Source: Haliotis asinina (lineage: Eukaryota; Mollusca; Gastropoda; Lepetellida; Haliotidae). Taken from it: 64,000 bases of DNA. A program made the translations under genes and the position numbers. The stretch lies in contig NC_090280.1 in NCBI RefSeq assembly GCF_037392515.1, forward strand, positions 58,646,004 to 58,710,003, read 5' to 3'. Below the pieces are notes generated by a model that saw only the letters and a program-made list of their open reading frames with translations, did no database searches and was not told where the DNA came from. Shown here in pieces: positions 29,346-41,462 of this stretch; within the stretch, counting starts at the first letter, position 1; the number at the start of each line of letters is the position of its first letter.

Positions 29346-29539
29346 TCTGGGGGACCCGTATGCCTAAGTTATAATTATTTATCATTCAAATCCGGCTTGG
29401 TTGCATGTATCACTGTTTACGCCCAAGGTGTGTGAAGATTGAAACAAACAATGGGAGACATATTAGTACCGTCCCATAACTGAAATCGAAAGTGCTTTTT
29501 TGTAAACAAGGATTGTCATATCAATCTAATGTATGTTTA

Positions 29540-30640
29540 ACACACGTAGTAGAGTACGACGCGGAAAGATCACGACAGGTTATTCAGGACAAGAGGGTAT
29601 GTTCCTGTCAGTATCTCATAATACAGATGTTACTAGTACACAAGGATTAAGATTCACGTGTACGTTTCAAACATTAGGCATGGCACGGTAAGAATACCAC
29701 TGGTTTGGAATAACAAGGGGATTCGAGCTTTTCAATATCTCGTATTTCAGATGTTACTTGTATACAGGCATTATCTATCACCAGCGTGAACGCGTCCAGC
29801 AAATAGTATAAGGTGAGATTGCTACAGGATATGGTGGACAACAAGATGCGTACTTTCCAATGTCTCATATTAAAAGGTTACTTGTATACATGGATTTTCA
29901 CCGTATCTACGTTCCAAACATACAGTACAACAAGGTTTTGGTGGGCAAAAGGCTCCATACCATTTTACATCTAATATTAAAATGTTACTTACATACAAAG
30001 ATTATCAGTCACCTGTATGAACGTTTCAAACAAACAGCATGACAAGGTAAGATTACCGCAGGTTTGGGAAGACAACAAGCTTCGTACCTTCCAACATCTA
30101 ATAGCAAAATGTTACATGCATACAGAGATTCAAAGTCACCTGTAAAAACGTTTCAACATACGGTATGAAAAGATAAGATTGCGTTTGGTATTAAAAAGTT
30201 ACTTGCATGCAAAAGTTATCAATCACCTGCATCTACGTTTCCATCACGCAGTATAGCAAGGTAAGATCACCACAGGTTTTGGTGGACAAGAAGATTCGTA
30301 CTTTCCAACATCTCATATCGATGTTACTACCCATGCATTATCAAACTCTTGATTACAAGAGGATTCGTACCTTCTAACATCTGATATTAAATATGTTACT
30401 TTTTATGCTTAGATTAGAGTATGCTTTAGATTATCACCTGTATGTACATTTTACACATTATGTTGAGATTACCACTGTTTATTGATTACAGGAGGATTCG
30501 TACACGGTCTTCCATCATCTGATATTAAGGTGTTGCGAAGGTAATCAGTCATCAGTGGGAAATTTCAAACATACATCAAGACAAGGTGAGATCATATTAC
30601 AGGGTGTTTAGCCAATGCATCTACCTACCCACTTCTGGTG
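29540..30640. repeat. Satellite-like array, about 125-bp unit, roughly 8 degenerate copies
   Basis: The block 'GTTACTTGTATACA ... TCACCTGTATGAACGTTTCA ... GACAAGGTAAGATTACCAC ... CAAC-TCTCATATTAAAA' recurs with starts near 29629, 29753, 29876, 29984 and 30111; later units are shortened. Confidence 0.85.
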
Positions 30641-30644
30641 TCAG

Positions 30645-32160
30645 AAATGTTATTCACATACACAGATTCTCATATCAGTCGAACTTTTCACCCCAGCATC
30701 ATAGCGCGATAACACAGAGTTACGGACGTCAGTGGGATTCATGCTCCCCCACGCCTGACAAATGAATACACAATGAAAATGAACCTGTTAATGTTCACTA
30801 CACTTTTCACTCACAGTTCTTGTCGCAATTGCTGAAATCCTTCCACTAACTCGCCACATCGCTTTATACCTTCTCTCTTTTAAGCAAATATGAAAATTTA
30901 ACCTACGATCGTTTAACCTATAGTGAAATCAATATTTTGTTTCATTCGAAACAGATTAAATTACGTCTGACCTTTTGTCTACAGGAAGTGAAGTGATCCA
31001 CGTCACAGAAGTGTTTCACGTCAAATGCGATAGTTAGCACAAAACATGCACCTTGTTACAAAACGTCTTGTAGGTTACGTCCTCAGTGACGTAGTTACAG
31101 ACCCGTGCCAGTTATCTTCAGACAACTGACGTAATTGCTACAGACCTACATGTTACGTTAGTGTAGTTTGAATAATTTTCATGAATGTAATTTTTGTAAG
31201 ATCCAAGTAAAATTTTGCACATTTGTGATGAATCATCCCATCTACAATGACATAATTTTTCATTTTCCGTTGTTTATCAAGTTAATCAACGTATGCACAA
31301 GGGGGATGTGCATTATGGAACCATACATTAAAATAACATGTAAGTCCATGGGAATTACATCAAGTGTCCGAACACAACTGGCACGGGTCTGTACCATTAT
31401 GAAAACCCGGGCTTTCAAGCTGTTGTTGCCACAAAAGTTGACCCAGCCGTCAGTACTATCGAAACATATAGCTTTGCAAACTATCGGGCTTACAAGAAAA
31501 AATGGCTTGCTATGGGTCTGCTCCGTATGTGTGAACGTATGGTTAATGTTCAGTAATACGCATAATACGTTTACTAAACCCTAATTGCAAGATCTTTATA
31601 TTGTTTTAGGCATATGTGTCGGTTATATTGATTTTAGGAAGCCACGTCAAAATCAGTTCATTCTATAATTAATAATTCAGGGACAGAAAGTTCAACTTTC
31701 AGCAGAGAATTGGAACGTTAGACATATATAGCTACGGGCTCAGTGTCAAACGGTGAAATATGGATTTCCGAATTGATCCGAGTCCCTCCGACATGGAACT
31801 CGGTTACAGAAAGAGAATGTATTCTACGACGCTCATCAATAAATCACATAAGAAATGTACGATAGCTACAATGCTGAAACAGCTTCGTGCAATGAGCGGG
31901 TAGTTTTTTTTAGCTTGTTTTGTGGTTTTGGAAACTCTACTTAGAGTACTGAAATAGTCTTTTGCCTTCTAACTGCTGCTGAACTAGTTTCAGTGTTGAA
32001 AAGAATAAATTTATCAGCCCTAACTCTTTCAATGGAAGAACATATGATACACTTTACCCTACGCATTCTTTTATATTTTACTTTATTTCGCTCACTGTTT
32101 CAAAATAACCACAGCGAGTCAATGTATACTGAATAGACTCATGCAACTTTCCTGCATCCT
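30645..32160. other. Intergenic stretch without recognised gene or repeat
   Basis: A 138-codon open frame at 31168-31584 (plus) shows no family I know and no splice context. The only feature is a cluster of TGACGT cores at 31000-31133. Confidence 0.55.
31000..31133. promoter_or_regulatory. Cluster of four CRE-like TGACGT cores
   Basis: ACGTCA at 31000-31005 and 31018-31023, TGACGT at 31087-31092 and 31128-31133. TGACGT is the core of CREB/ATF sites. There is no neighbouring transcript start that I can place. Confidence 0.3.
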
Positions 32161-32163
32161 GAT

Positions 32164-32650
32164 ATCTCCAGGGAATACGTTCCGATAAGTCTCCACTATA
32201 CCCTGGGTGCATCTATGGATCAGCCCGATAAATTTATTACCTCCCTTGGCTGGCTTTTCATCCAATCAGGTGTCTATGCTGGGAAGTTGAGCGAACCAAT
32301 CACAACTCGCTTTAACTTTTTAGATTATCCAACCGATTAACTCGGCTAAACAAACCACGCACAGGTTCCCTGAAAGAGGTAGAAGGACTTCTTGCATATA
32401 TTTTTTAAAGTTTCGGACCTATGTTAGATTTGTCTGCATGATATCCCCCAAATCAGAGTCGCACTGCGAGCAAGCCTTCACAGCTGCGACGGCTACCTTT
32501 GTTTACACTGGCAAGCTCGGTTATAACGGCAGCTGACTGGCTACTGTGAGAATGCGGGGTCAGCCAAGGGAGGTAATAAAATTATCGGGCCGACCCGCAG
32601 ATGCGTCCAGGGTATAGTGGAGACTTCTCGGAACGAATACCCTGAAGAGG
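32164..32650. mobile_element. MITE, 485 bp, with terminal inverted repeats of about 86 bp
   Basis: Left end TCTCCAGGGAATACGTTCCG ... TTTATTACCTCCCTTGGCTG; right end CAGCCAAGGGAGGTAATAAA ... CGGAACGAATACCCTGAAGA, its reverse complement with roughly 10-15% differences. No transposase within. Confidence 0.9.
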
Positions 32651-32837
32651 ACCCTTTCCTGTAGTTATGTACGACGTTTGGTCTGAGAATAGCTAGCGTT
32701 TCCACTCGATTGCTTGGTGGGAATATAGAAGTTGGACGGTGGCAGAACAAGGAATGGTATTGACGCACATTCTTTCGTTTACAACAGGACGCTTCTGGGA
32801 TATATCCTGACCCTTATCAGGAGAATGACAGAATGTG

Positions 32838-33110
32838 AGTGAGTGAGTTTAGTTTTACGTCGCACTCAGAAATATCCCAGGTATATTGCGGCGGTCTGTA
32901 AATAATCGAGTCAGGACCAGACAATCCAGTGATCAACAACATGAGCATCGATCTGCGCAATAGGGAACCGATGACAATGTGTGAACCAACTCAACGAGCC
33001 TGACCACCCGATCCCGTTAGTCGCTTCGTGCGACAAGCATAGTCGCCTTTTATGGGAAGCATGGGTTGCTGAAGGCCTATTGTACAACGGATCTTCACGG
33101 GTCTACAGAA
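32838..33110 (-). mobile_element. SINE family A copy, near full length
   Basis: GTGAGTGAGTTTAGTTTTAC tail (reversed), GCATCGATCTGCGCAATAGG, GCCTTTTATGGGAAGCATGG and GTTGCTGAAGGCCTATTGTA head. Confidence 0.88.
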
Positions 33111-33712
33111 TATGATTTACAAGCAAAGCACATGTTACTTACAGGGGGTCGGTGAAATGGACTATAGGTTGAGATGTACAAAGATCTAAGGGGTTGAGTG
33201 TTATGTTTTGACTGATATGTACCGAGTCCAAAGAGGTATTAAGTGGTATTTTATATTCTAAGGGAAAGGATATAAAGTATTTAAAGGACATTTAGAAGTG
33301 GCATGACAGGCAAGATTTATGGATGGATATTAGAAGCAACACGGGTCAAGACATGGTGCACAACTAATCTCGTCTTTGAAGGCACTCGACGTAGTGCAAA
33401 TCCAGTGGCATTTAAAAGTGCGGTAAACACCTGAATTTAACATGTTTCAACTATTGTGTACGTTCGTAGAGAAGTCACTCTTCGCAAGCGCATTCACCTG
33501 TATGTCGAGCAACACCGATAATGAATTATTTCTCACCAATACACAGTTCTCTCGAGATGCTGATATGTTATTTGATGAAACGGACGTTTATTTCGAAACA
33601 CTAGGTTCAGACTAAGAAAAGCTCGACTTTGTTATTAATGCAGTTGTAACAAATAGGAAAAACAAATTACTTACAGACCGCCTTCATATAGCTTGAATGC
33701 TGCTGAATACGA

Positions 33713-33880
33713 GTGAGTGAGTGAGTTTAGTTTTAGCCACTTTTAGCAAGATTCCAGCTATACCAGAACACTGGGGACACCTGAAAATGGGCTTCACACA
33801 TTGTACCCATGTGGGAATCGAACCGTGGTCTCCGGCGTGACGAGCGAACGCTTCAACCACTAGGCTACCCCAACGCCCCT
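33713..33880 (-). mobile_element. SINE family B, complete copy with 10-bp target-site duplication
   Basis: 168 bp between two copies of CTGAATACGA (33703-33712, 33881-33890). The B box (GGAATCGAACC, reversed) and A box (AACCACTAGGCTACCCC, reversed) are intact. It entered the tail of an older family A fragment at 33676-33710. Confidence 0.9.
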
Positions 33881-34199
33881 CTGAATACGAAGAAGAATAA
33901 GGAACAAAACAAAAATATAACATAACACAAGGAAAAACTCCACCCAAGCAGCAACAACCACAAAATAAAAAAGGGGTCGGTAGGGGAAGAAAATGGAGCC
34001 CTGTTTGTGTGCTTTCCCTCTTTGCGATGATAGCGGTACCTTCGTTCGGAGAACCAAGGCCATTTAACACCAACATCGAAGATATAGAGCGAAACAGACT
34101 GTGTTGTGAAAAAGCAAAGTGGAATAGAACATGAAAACTACAGTGACTAGTAGTACTAGTATCCCATATCAGGATAAACATTGTTCTACAGGCAGAACC

Positions 34200-34870
34200 C
34201 GCGATGTCGAGTCACACAACGTGATCAAATCGAGTGTGTCAGTATGGTTTTACTTAACCTCTAGGTTACACAACACCAAATGTTTTCCCATAGACTTCAT
34301 GGGAGTATCGTGTTCCGGGTTGTATAGTTTTCATTGAAAATTAATGAAGAGTGATTTGTGATGATAAATAAAAACTCACCCTTCTTCTGATATCAAACAT
34401 CAACACTTTTTCACAAAGGAAAGACAATCCTTTGTCAACGCGTGACATATAATTGATATCAGTGGACACTTAGGTGATATTCTCGGATGATCACAACGTG
34501 TGGTGTTGCTGTAAGGTTTGGAAAGGGTTATCACTGTGTATTGTCAAGAAAACTGGAAATCATTATACGTAATATGAGAAGCAGTAGATCACAATCATTG
34601 ATCTTGTCGATTATAAGAATAACCTGATTTCAATGTGTGAAGCAAATAAGGGAATTGTTTGCAATTTTTACAATTGGTTATTAGCATGCAGTGATTACTA
34701 TATACTATAAGTGCAATCTTGTTGTTATTGTACCATGTAACAGTACTGTAAACTCCCCAAAGTTTCAGCCCGACAACTAGTCTGGTAACTCAAAACTTAC
34801 CAGACTGGTTGGAATGTTGTTAGTCTAGAATGTTCTGTATTAAGAAGGTAAGTGGGAGGAGGGTTAATGT
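34200..34870. other. Intergenic stretch without recognised feature
   Basis: AT-rich sequence; no repeat, exon or RNA gene recognised. Confidence 0.5.
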
Positions 34871-34874
34871 TTTC

Positions 34875-36242
34875 TAGTCCAGGAGGAGGCAGCTGAAAAA
34901 TCTAATGTTGTAGCCTCCCTACTACTGATTTGGTTTGACACTATTTTCAGTTAGTATGATGTCTTGGGCTCATGAAATGCCTGTAATACTCTCAGATTGT
35001 GGTATCAGGTTTTTTTTCACAGGTCTTTTTATGTGGTGGGGGTCTGTGAGCATTTTCATGACATTTGGTTTGCTGCCCGACAACATCTCAGAGTTAATCA
35101 TGGATAGTTTTACTACTATCAATCTGATCACTTTCATTTTGACTTTAGTGTATTGCTTAAGGATGTATAAACTTTTTTACATATTTGTGCTTTTGAAGAT
35201 AATCAAAAAGACCGCCATTTTGGCCACCATCTTGAATTGTCGTGTGTTGCCGTCTCGGCAGTTAAATTTACGTAAAAATTAAAACCGAATGTGTCCATTT
35301 ACATCCAATGTTGATACTTTTGATATTGTTTGACACTTGTCTCTTCTAGAATGGTGGCTTCGGCACAAAACAAGTAATTTTGTATGGTCATGTCGTGGTA
35401 ATACAATGTTTTACAGCCTATTCTTTGAGACTGGGGATTTTAGCGAATTTCCGACTTTTCATGGAAATGTGTGGTGGTGATTTATTTATTGAAAGTTTAC
35501 ATTATTCTTGTAACTAGAATCAGTTGTTTTTGTTTCCTGTCTACTTCTAGAGTGACAGCATGTTATATGGAATTATTTCATATTATCCAGAGTTCAAAAT
35601 GGCTGCCAAGATGGCCGCCATTGTAGTTTTACCACTTATACATAACAGAGGACTACATTTGTATTGATATATAAAGCACACAATTCATTTGGTGTCACAT
35701 GTTTAACACAGTATAGAAAAAAAACTAAATTTCAATGTTATGGTTAAGCTTCACAATCTCAAAATATTTGATGAAATGACATTATCCAAAGTGTTAGGAA
35801 ACTATGCTTCACTGTCGATAACTGTGTCTACGCTCTTCTTGTAGCTATTCAAATGTTCTGTCAGATAACTCTTAATCACTTTTGATACATTCAGAAGCTT
35901 ACAATGAATTGGAGTTATCTACAAGTCAAAGCTGTTCGAACAACAATCAGCTGCCATGCAAAGAGACATGTCTCTGTGCGCAATATATCAGTCTATCTGC
36001 ATTGACATAGATCTTTCTGCTGGCATACTGACTTTATTGCATTTACTCGACGTCAGTTCAACCAATCCATGAGGAGCAGGATCTCTCGACATCAGAAAAG
36101 GGATAAGCTGACCATCACAAATGATCCAACCATGGTCAACTGGTGAAGGAATATGATACTGTTTCCAAACATGCACTTGGTAGTTGCTCAGGTACTTGCT
36201 CAGTGTGATATTCCAGTCTGCTGGGTGTTGGGAGCTTTTCAT
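34875..36242 (-). repeat. Left arm of a 1.36-kb inverted repeat pair
   Basis: Matches 42640-44005 on the other strand: for example GTAGCCTCCCTACTACTGAT at 34911 and its complement near 43950, and CAAGATGGCCGCCATTGTAG at 35607 facing CTACAATGGCGGCCATCTTG near 43240. One replaced block of about 150 bp differs in the right arm. Confidence 0.9.
35988..36242 (-). pseudogene. Relic of a repeat-borne CXC-domain protein
   Basis: NYQVHVWKQYHIPSPVDHGW, then LIPFLMSRDPAPHGLVELTS and SKCNK. From memory this resembles uncharacterised, many-copy invertebrate proteins in which 'VDHGW ... DPAPxxLxELTxCxC' precedes a cysteine-rich CXC (tesmin/TSO1-like) block. Here the Cys block is mostly lost. No function is assigned. 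Confidence 0.5.
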
Positions 36243-36666
36243 TTAATGTCTTGTCTCATCCAGAGACTGGATTGTTTGGTACTTACATTGATTTAAAAGT
36301 TTGTATGATGTGGTATGGTAATGTTGATAGGCTTTTGTATTGTAAGTTCTGGTTTGTAGATATTATAATACCCCCGTGTACTGATGCATTTTTGTGGACT
36401 TGTCTCTTCATGTGTTTCTGTGTTGGCAGTTTTAGGTAGTGTATGGCAGTGTATGGCAAAAACAAGCACTCCTACACGGCTCATCCGATTTCCATGGGCA
36501 AAAAACGGTTCTTCTCGAGTTCACAAACAAAACAAAACAAAACAAACAAGCACAATTGGACCAGCTGTGCGGATTATGTTTTTAATGTCATCATTCCCAA
36601 CATGAAACATTACCAAATCCTCGAACATAAACACCAACATTGTTGCCTCAGAATGTGTGTCTAAAC

Positions 36667-36701
36667 TGACCTTGTTCAAATTTGAGATTTGAACAAGGTC
36701 A
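36667..36701. repeat. Perfect 15-bp hairpin TGACCTTGTTCAAAT / loop of 5
   Basis: Both arms carry the nuclear-receptor extended half-site CAAGGTCA (on opposite strands). No adjacent gene. Confidence 0.6.
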
Positions 36702-37249
36702 AAGGTAACTAAAGCCCGACACGTAAAACCAGAGATAAAAAACTTTGTTTCAGAAAAAACAACTCTGGAACCGTGTTCCCTCGGCGTATGCAACGCTACC
36801 TATTCTACTGGAGGGTTTACAGTAGTAGACACGCATATTACATTGTCACAAAATGTACGAACAGTAAAACATCCACTCCTGCTCCAGAAGAGTCCTTGAT
36901 CTAATTCTGTCCATAGAATGTCTTCTTGGCAGCCGTCCTGCCTTTGGGGGACTTCAGGGTCCATTTCCGCCCCCAGGACGATGGCATCCACGCTCCTGAT
37001 AACAAAGGTAGACATATTTTACATCACTGGTACTGTGTGTATTAATGCAAAACATACCGCCTCCACGAGAGCACAGCTAAAACATGAAACTCAAGTTGTG
37101 ACTTGGCAGTAGACATCATTGTAAACAAGAAAGCATTTTATGTTTTCTTTAAAAGATCGTTTGAAAAAACGCAGTTGCTTCCGTGGGCGACGGTTCTCCT
37201 AATTAAGGTAAATAGTTTTCTACATCATTTATACTTGTCACACATATTA

Positions 37250-37425
37250 AGACTGCATGAGTGTTGTTTTCACACCGCTCTTAGTAATATTCCACCTATA
37301 TCACGTTGAGAAACAACAAACATAGGCTTCACACGTCATTCCCATGTGGGACATCGAATTAGGGTTGTTTGGAGCGTCATGAGCGAACGCTTTAACTATT
37401 CGGTTATTCGACGATCCCCATAGAT
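37250..37425 (-). mobile_element. SINE family B copy (diverged)
   Basis: CACACCGCTCTTAGTAATAT, GTGGGACATCGAATTAGGGT and GGAGCGTCATGAGCGAACGC, ending AACTATTCGGTTATTCGACG. Confidence 0.72.
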
Positions 37426-37429
37426 TTAC

Positions 37430-38030
37430 ATGGAAACCATGAAAAAAAGAATTAATCTAAATATCAAACTGAAATATTGAAATACTTTACCAGCAGGTGG
37501 CCGCGCTGTCGACCAGTACACTGACTTTCAAAGTGATCATCCGGGACTTGCTTTGTCTCGAGCTACCTACTGAAGGACGGAATTGTGGGTTAACGCTAAG
37601 TTATGCCATCTATAGACAGCATCGTACTGGGCATGCCCGAAGGGGTCCCTATCTACACTACCACCTAAATCTACCAGTCAAGTGCAGTCAGCATTGGGCT
37701 TACTGGAGATGCTGAAAAGACTGGGGCAACAAGAGTGTGCCAACCCTAAACTAGCTAGGTTGCTGTAACAACCATCCAGACTGTACAGTCAGGCCCTAGC
37801 ACCGAACCTACTCCATGTACAGTCGGCAGGGGGCTACGCGGAGAGCTACCATGAGACAAAAGCTCATCCCATCGGTCCCTCGGAAAGCCAGTGTATTAAA
37901 GTCCAGGTGGAAGGGTTTAGAGGGACACAACACCAAATCCAGAATCTGCCAGGGTTCCTGCGTCTGAAAGAAATGAGTCATGCATATGCATCAGGAATCA
38001 CATTTCTCGCGTATGTTGATTGGTTTAACA
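37430..38030. other. Intergenic stretch without recognised gene
   Basis: More GC-rich than its surroundings and with a 72-codon open frame (37497-37715, plus), but I recognise no domain or repeat in it. Confidence 0.4.
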
Positions 38031-38034
38031 ACAG

Positions 38035-38185
38035 CGTGTAAGTGTGGTTTTATGCCGTTTTGGCAATATTCCAACGACGGGCCTGAGAAGTGGGCGTGAG
38101 GGATAGTATTTAAGTGGGAACTCGAACACTGGCTCTGAACATGGCGTGCCAACACTTGAACAACTAGGCCACACTACCACTCCGT
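38035..38185 (-). mobile_element. SINE family B copy (diverged)
   Basis: GTGGTTTTATGCCGTTTTGG, CCTGAGAAGTGGGCGTGAGG, GTGGGAACTCGAACACTGGC (B box, reversed) and AACAACTAGGCCACACTACC (A box, reversed). Confidence 0.72.
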
Positions 38186-38189
38186 TTAC

Positions 38190-39030
38190 ATGCAGAAACC
38201 AGTATCAACCTTTCCCATATATACCTAAATGGCTGTATACCATGAGAGAAGGAGTGTGCACTGTATATTAAACAAACATTGATAAAGACGCATATTTTCT
38301 TCCAAATAGAGTTGGAAACACTTGCCTGTCTGGTCCTCTGTCGTGCTTCTTTGAAGTCGTCCTACCTCTACGAGATTTCTAGACTTTCTGTCCCAACGAC
38401 GAATATTTCACATCATTGGAGTCGGTACTCAGACTCCAAGCGGGCTTCAGTCGCTAGCTTCGGTTGCTTGCTTAAAGTGTGCAGCTGGAAACGACAAAGA
38501 GCAAACCAGCCACCTTACACACCCAAATCCCAGTCGCCGAACCCGAAACAAAGGATTAAAGCCATTGAAAACACCTCAATCACATGTGTTTGCACAGGGA
38601 CACCTTTTCTGATTTAGCGTGAGCCTAGTAAGACCTGGTAATATTCTCTATTGAAAGAAAACGAAACAAGCATTTCTTTCATTAATCACAGATAATATTT
38701 ATTTATGTAAGACAATATAATTAAAACATAATCAACGGCTAATACAATACAGGTATGACGCATTGTAAATTTAAAATTACAAGTTAAACCCAAAGCAACA
38801 TAGGTGACATAGATCATTCAATACGAATGAATTAAAACAAAATGTCGTCCGCGGGTGAGAATGTTGTAAATTGTGATGTGCTTATCACTGCTCATCGCAT
38901 TCGTGACTCACTCGTGTTATACTGCGATTACAGTCTGTTCGCCGTGAAAACGTACCGATGAATGTCTCTTTAAACAAATAAGGTAAATCGAACAAGGTAA
39001 ATCGAATAAGAAATTAGGATTGCAAATTCT
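38190..39030. other. Intergenic stretch without recognised feature
   Basis: An open frame at 38279-38617 (plus, 112 codons) has no recognisable family. The remainder is AT-rich. Confidence 0.45.
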
Positions 39031-39385
39031 TATAATTTTACCTTGCCAATTGAACATCTAATTCTCAAAATTTTATTCAACTTAGGATGAAAGCTGTTTA
39101 ACAAACGATCATAATTTCAAATCACTTTCTTTGTCTGTATTACAAGGGGGTATGCACATAAAATAAAACGCCGAGAAGAAGTTTGGTTGGTCTAAAGTAA
39201 CCCTCATCACGTACCGCACCTGCTCTTGCTTCATTGTTCTAACTGCTGCGCTTAAACCCTGGCAATACAAACCAGTAATAACGACTTGACTCTATGATCG
39301 TTGTTTAAACAAACTTTTAACCTAGGTTGAATAAAATTCTAAGACTTAAATTTTCAATTGTCAAGATAAAATTGCATGGATTCGA
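39030..39385. mobile_element. Foldback element, about 53-bp inverted ends
   Basis: TTTTACCTTGCCAATTGAAC ... AATTTTATTCAACTTAGG at the left pairs with CCTAGGTTGAATAAAATTCT ... CAATTGTCAAGATAAAATT at the right, about 80% identity. Confidence 0.7.
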
Positions 39386-39429
39386 AATATTAATTTCACT
39401 ATGTCTGGTTTACTTTTTGTTTAAAGTGA

Positions 39430-39660
39430 GAAATCATCTCAACATCGTACACCACTATATATGCACATGAGACACCACCATCACATTCACCAATACATGG
39501 CGCACCACCACCGGCATTACATGGGACACCACCACATTTACAAATGCATGGGGCACCACCACATGAACCACTACATACAGACACCACAGCTACTGAGCAT
39601 GGGATGCAACACAGCCACCACTAATTAGGACACAACTACATCCACCACTACACCACTGGA
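39430..39660. repeat. CAC-rich degenerate minisatellite
   Basis: Units like ATGGGACACCACCAC and ATGCATGGGGCACCACCAC recur. The minus-strand frame through it gives a Gly/Cys-rich peptide that is a by-product of the repeat. Confidence 0.75.
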
Positions 39661-39664
39661 TCAT

Positions 39665-41460
39665 CCAAACCACATCTATTTCTGTATGCATGTAATCATC
39701 AACATATGGTGCCATGGTGGACACTGAAGTGTTTTCGTCCATTATGGTCAGTGGTGGCTTTGTTCATCCTTCCCTTGTGCAAAGTAATTCTAAAGATGTG
39801 TTGTGATGCGACATATATCCTAGAAAGACAATGTAGGATCATACTTTTTAAATGAATTGAATCTCTCGCTATGGATGAATTTGACGTTAAAGGAATATTC
39901 ATTTGAAATCACAATACTGACACCTATGTGATCTACAGAGTACATGATAAACTCCCAGTTTTGCGATATTCTAAAAAACAACAATATAACAGATAACAGT
40001 ACTTCTTTTCTATTCTTTATACCACGTTTCAGAGCCACGTCTTTTTTATTCTTCATACGACGTTCCAGAGCAACTTCTTGCTCCTAGTCAGCTATGTTTC
40101 CAGCTGATAAGATGTTATATTTACTAACCAGTGTTTAGAATATCTAGACTACATTTTCAGCTACTCTATGTACATTTGCTGAATCAGCTGTCACGTAGAT
40201 ACAAGTCATGCTGTGGATGCATCTTTCAGCCATCGTACATTGTTGGTTGTGGATTTAGATCTGGTTTTACATAATCGTAGATTGTACATCTGTTTACTCA
40301 GATTTGCATCTAAAAGATCGTAGATTGTGCAGTTATGGATTAAATCTGGTTTTGAATAATCGTACATTGCCTATGCGTGTATTAAGATCTGGTTGCAGAC
40401 AACAGAACATATAAATTTATACATGTTTTATATAATTGTATGAAATTCCGATTTATTCCCTTGTTTCAGGGAAGGGCATATTCGGTAGACTGGATCAACT
40501 GCACAAAATGAGGACATAATAATATAGGACTTCACTAAACGTGAGAATCCGTGAGAATGGCTTTAAAACTAACATTTTGGGGGATCGAACCAAACTAATT
40601 GTCAAAACGCTTCACTCACTCACTTACCCAACTATTCTGGACGTTGGGATTTGATGGCCGCCTTGTATGCGTATACAATCTGGACCATTCTCTGACAATC
40701 TCTGATATTACACTGAAGTGTTTTGACCTGTTTCAAAAGAGTGTCAGGTGTAATGAAGATCTGATTTGGGACGGTTTTATATTCAAACTGTCCACACGAT
40801 GTAATGACCGACAAAATATTGATTGTCACCTAATAGTGTGAATAAAGTTTTTGAGTTTCAGATAACTTCAGTAAGACAATTCCCACTGTCCAATGTTCTA
40901 CATGCTCCATAAATGGGACGGAGTGATAACACACCTTAAACAAGATTGCCATATGACGAACGGAATCGCCGTACTTCAGACTTAATGGGGATGTGTGGCG
41001 ACATAATGTAGTTGGACATCAGCTGCAATACATTTGTACACAGTTTCCACCAGGTCAACTCCGTTCGCAGACAGACGAAACTCGACCGCGTTATGTTCTT
41101 AGTATTTAGTTCTTAGGTATTCCGTGCAAATATTCTCAAAACCAATTGAATTGTTCTTAACAAGTTTGTAGTACGTTTCTACTCGGTTCTGAAAGGTCTC
41201 AATGGATTCCCATCAAGTTCCCCTCGTTCTTTGTTTCTGTAGGTCTCACACAGGTCTTACTATGTCAACACTGTGTGCATTACGATATGACATGATAGGG
41301 TATACAGACATGCGTTTTTAACATGTTCTCCATTTGGGATAAACAATTCTGCCTGTGAAACATGAACTAATTTGCAGCTGTCAACATGCCGAATGCTTAT
41401 TTCCTGCAATTTTTATTGGAAGCAGAACAATGGGTTGGTAGAGCAAGAAAGGAGGAAATG
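39665..41460. other. Intergenic stretch, little recognised
   Basis: A weak tandem repetition near 40230-40400 (ATCGTAGATTGT / GGATTTAGATCTGGTTTTA). No host exon recognised. Confidence 0.45.
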
Positions 41461-41462
41461 AA

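Noticed and set aside
31168-31584. 138-codon open frame on the plus strand
   Set aside because: No recognisable domain and no composition or splice support; such a length can arise by chance in 24 kb of intergenic DNA.
33684-34181. 165-codon open frame on the minus strand
   Set aside because: A large part reads through SINE family B, and the rest shows no family and no codon pattern of a host gene.
36521-37015. Coding-like open frames on the minus strand between the inverted-repeat arms
   Set aside because: I could not match them to any protein family; they might be upstream parts of the repeat-borne gene but the evidence is too thin.
37497-37715. GC-rich 72-codon open frame
   Set aside because: No domain recognised, no acceptor or donor pattern that joins it to another exon.
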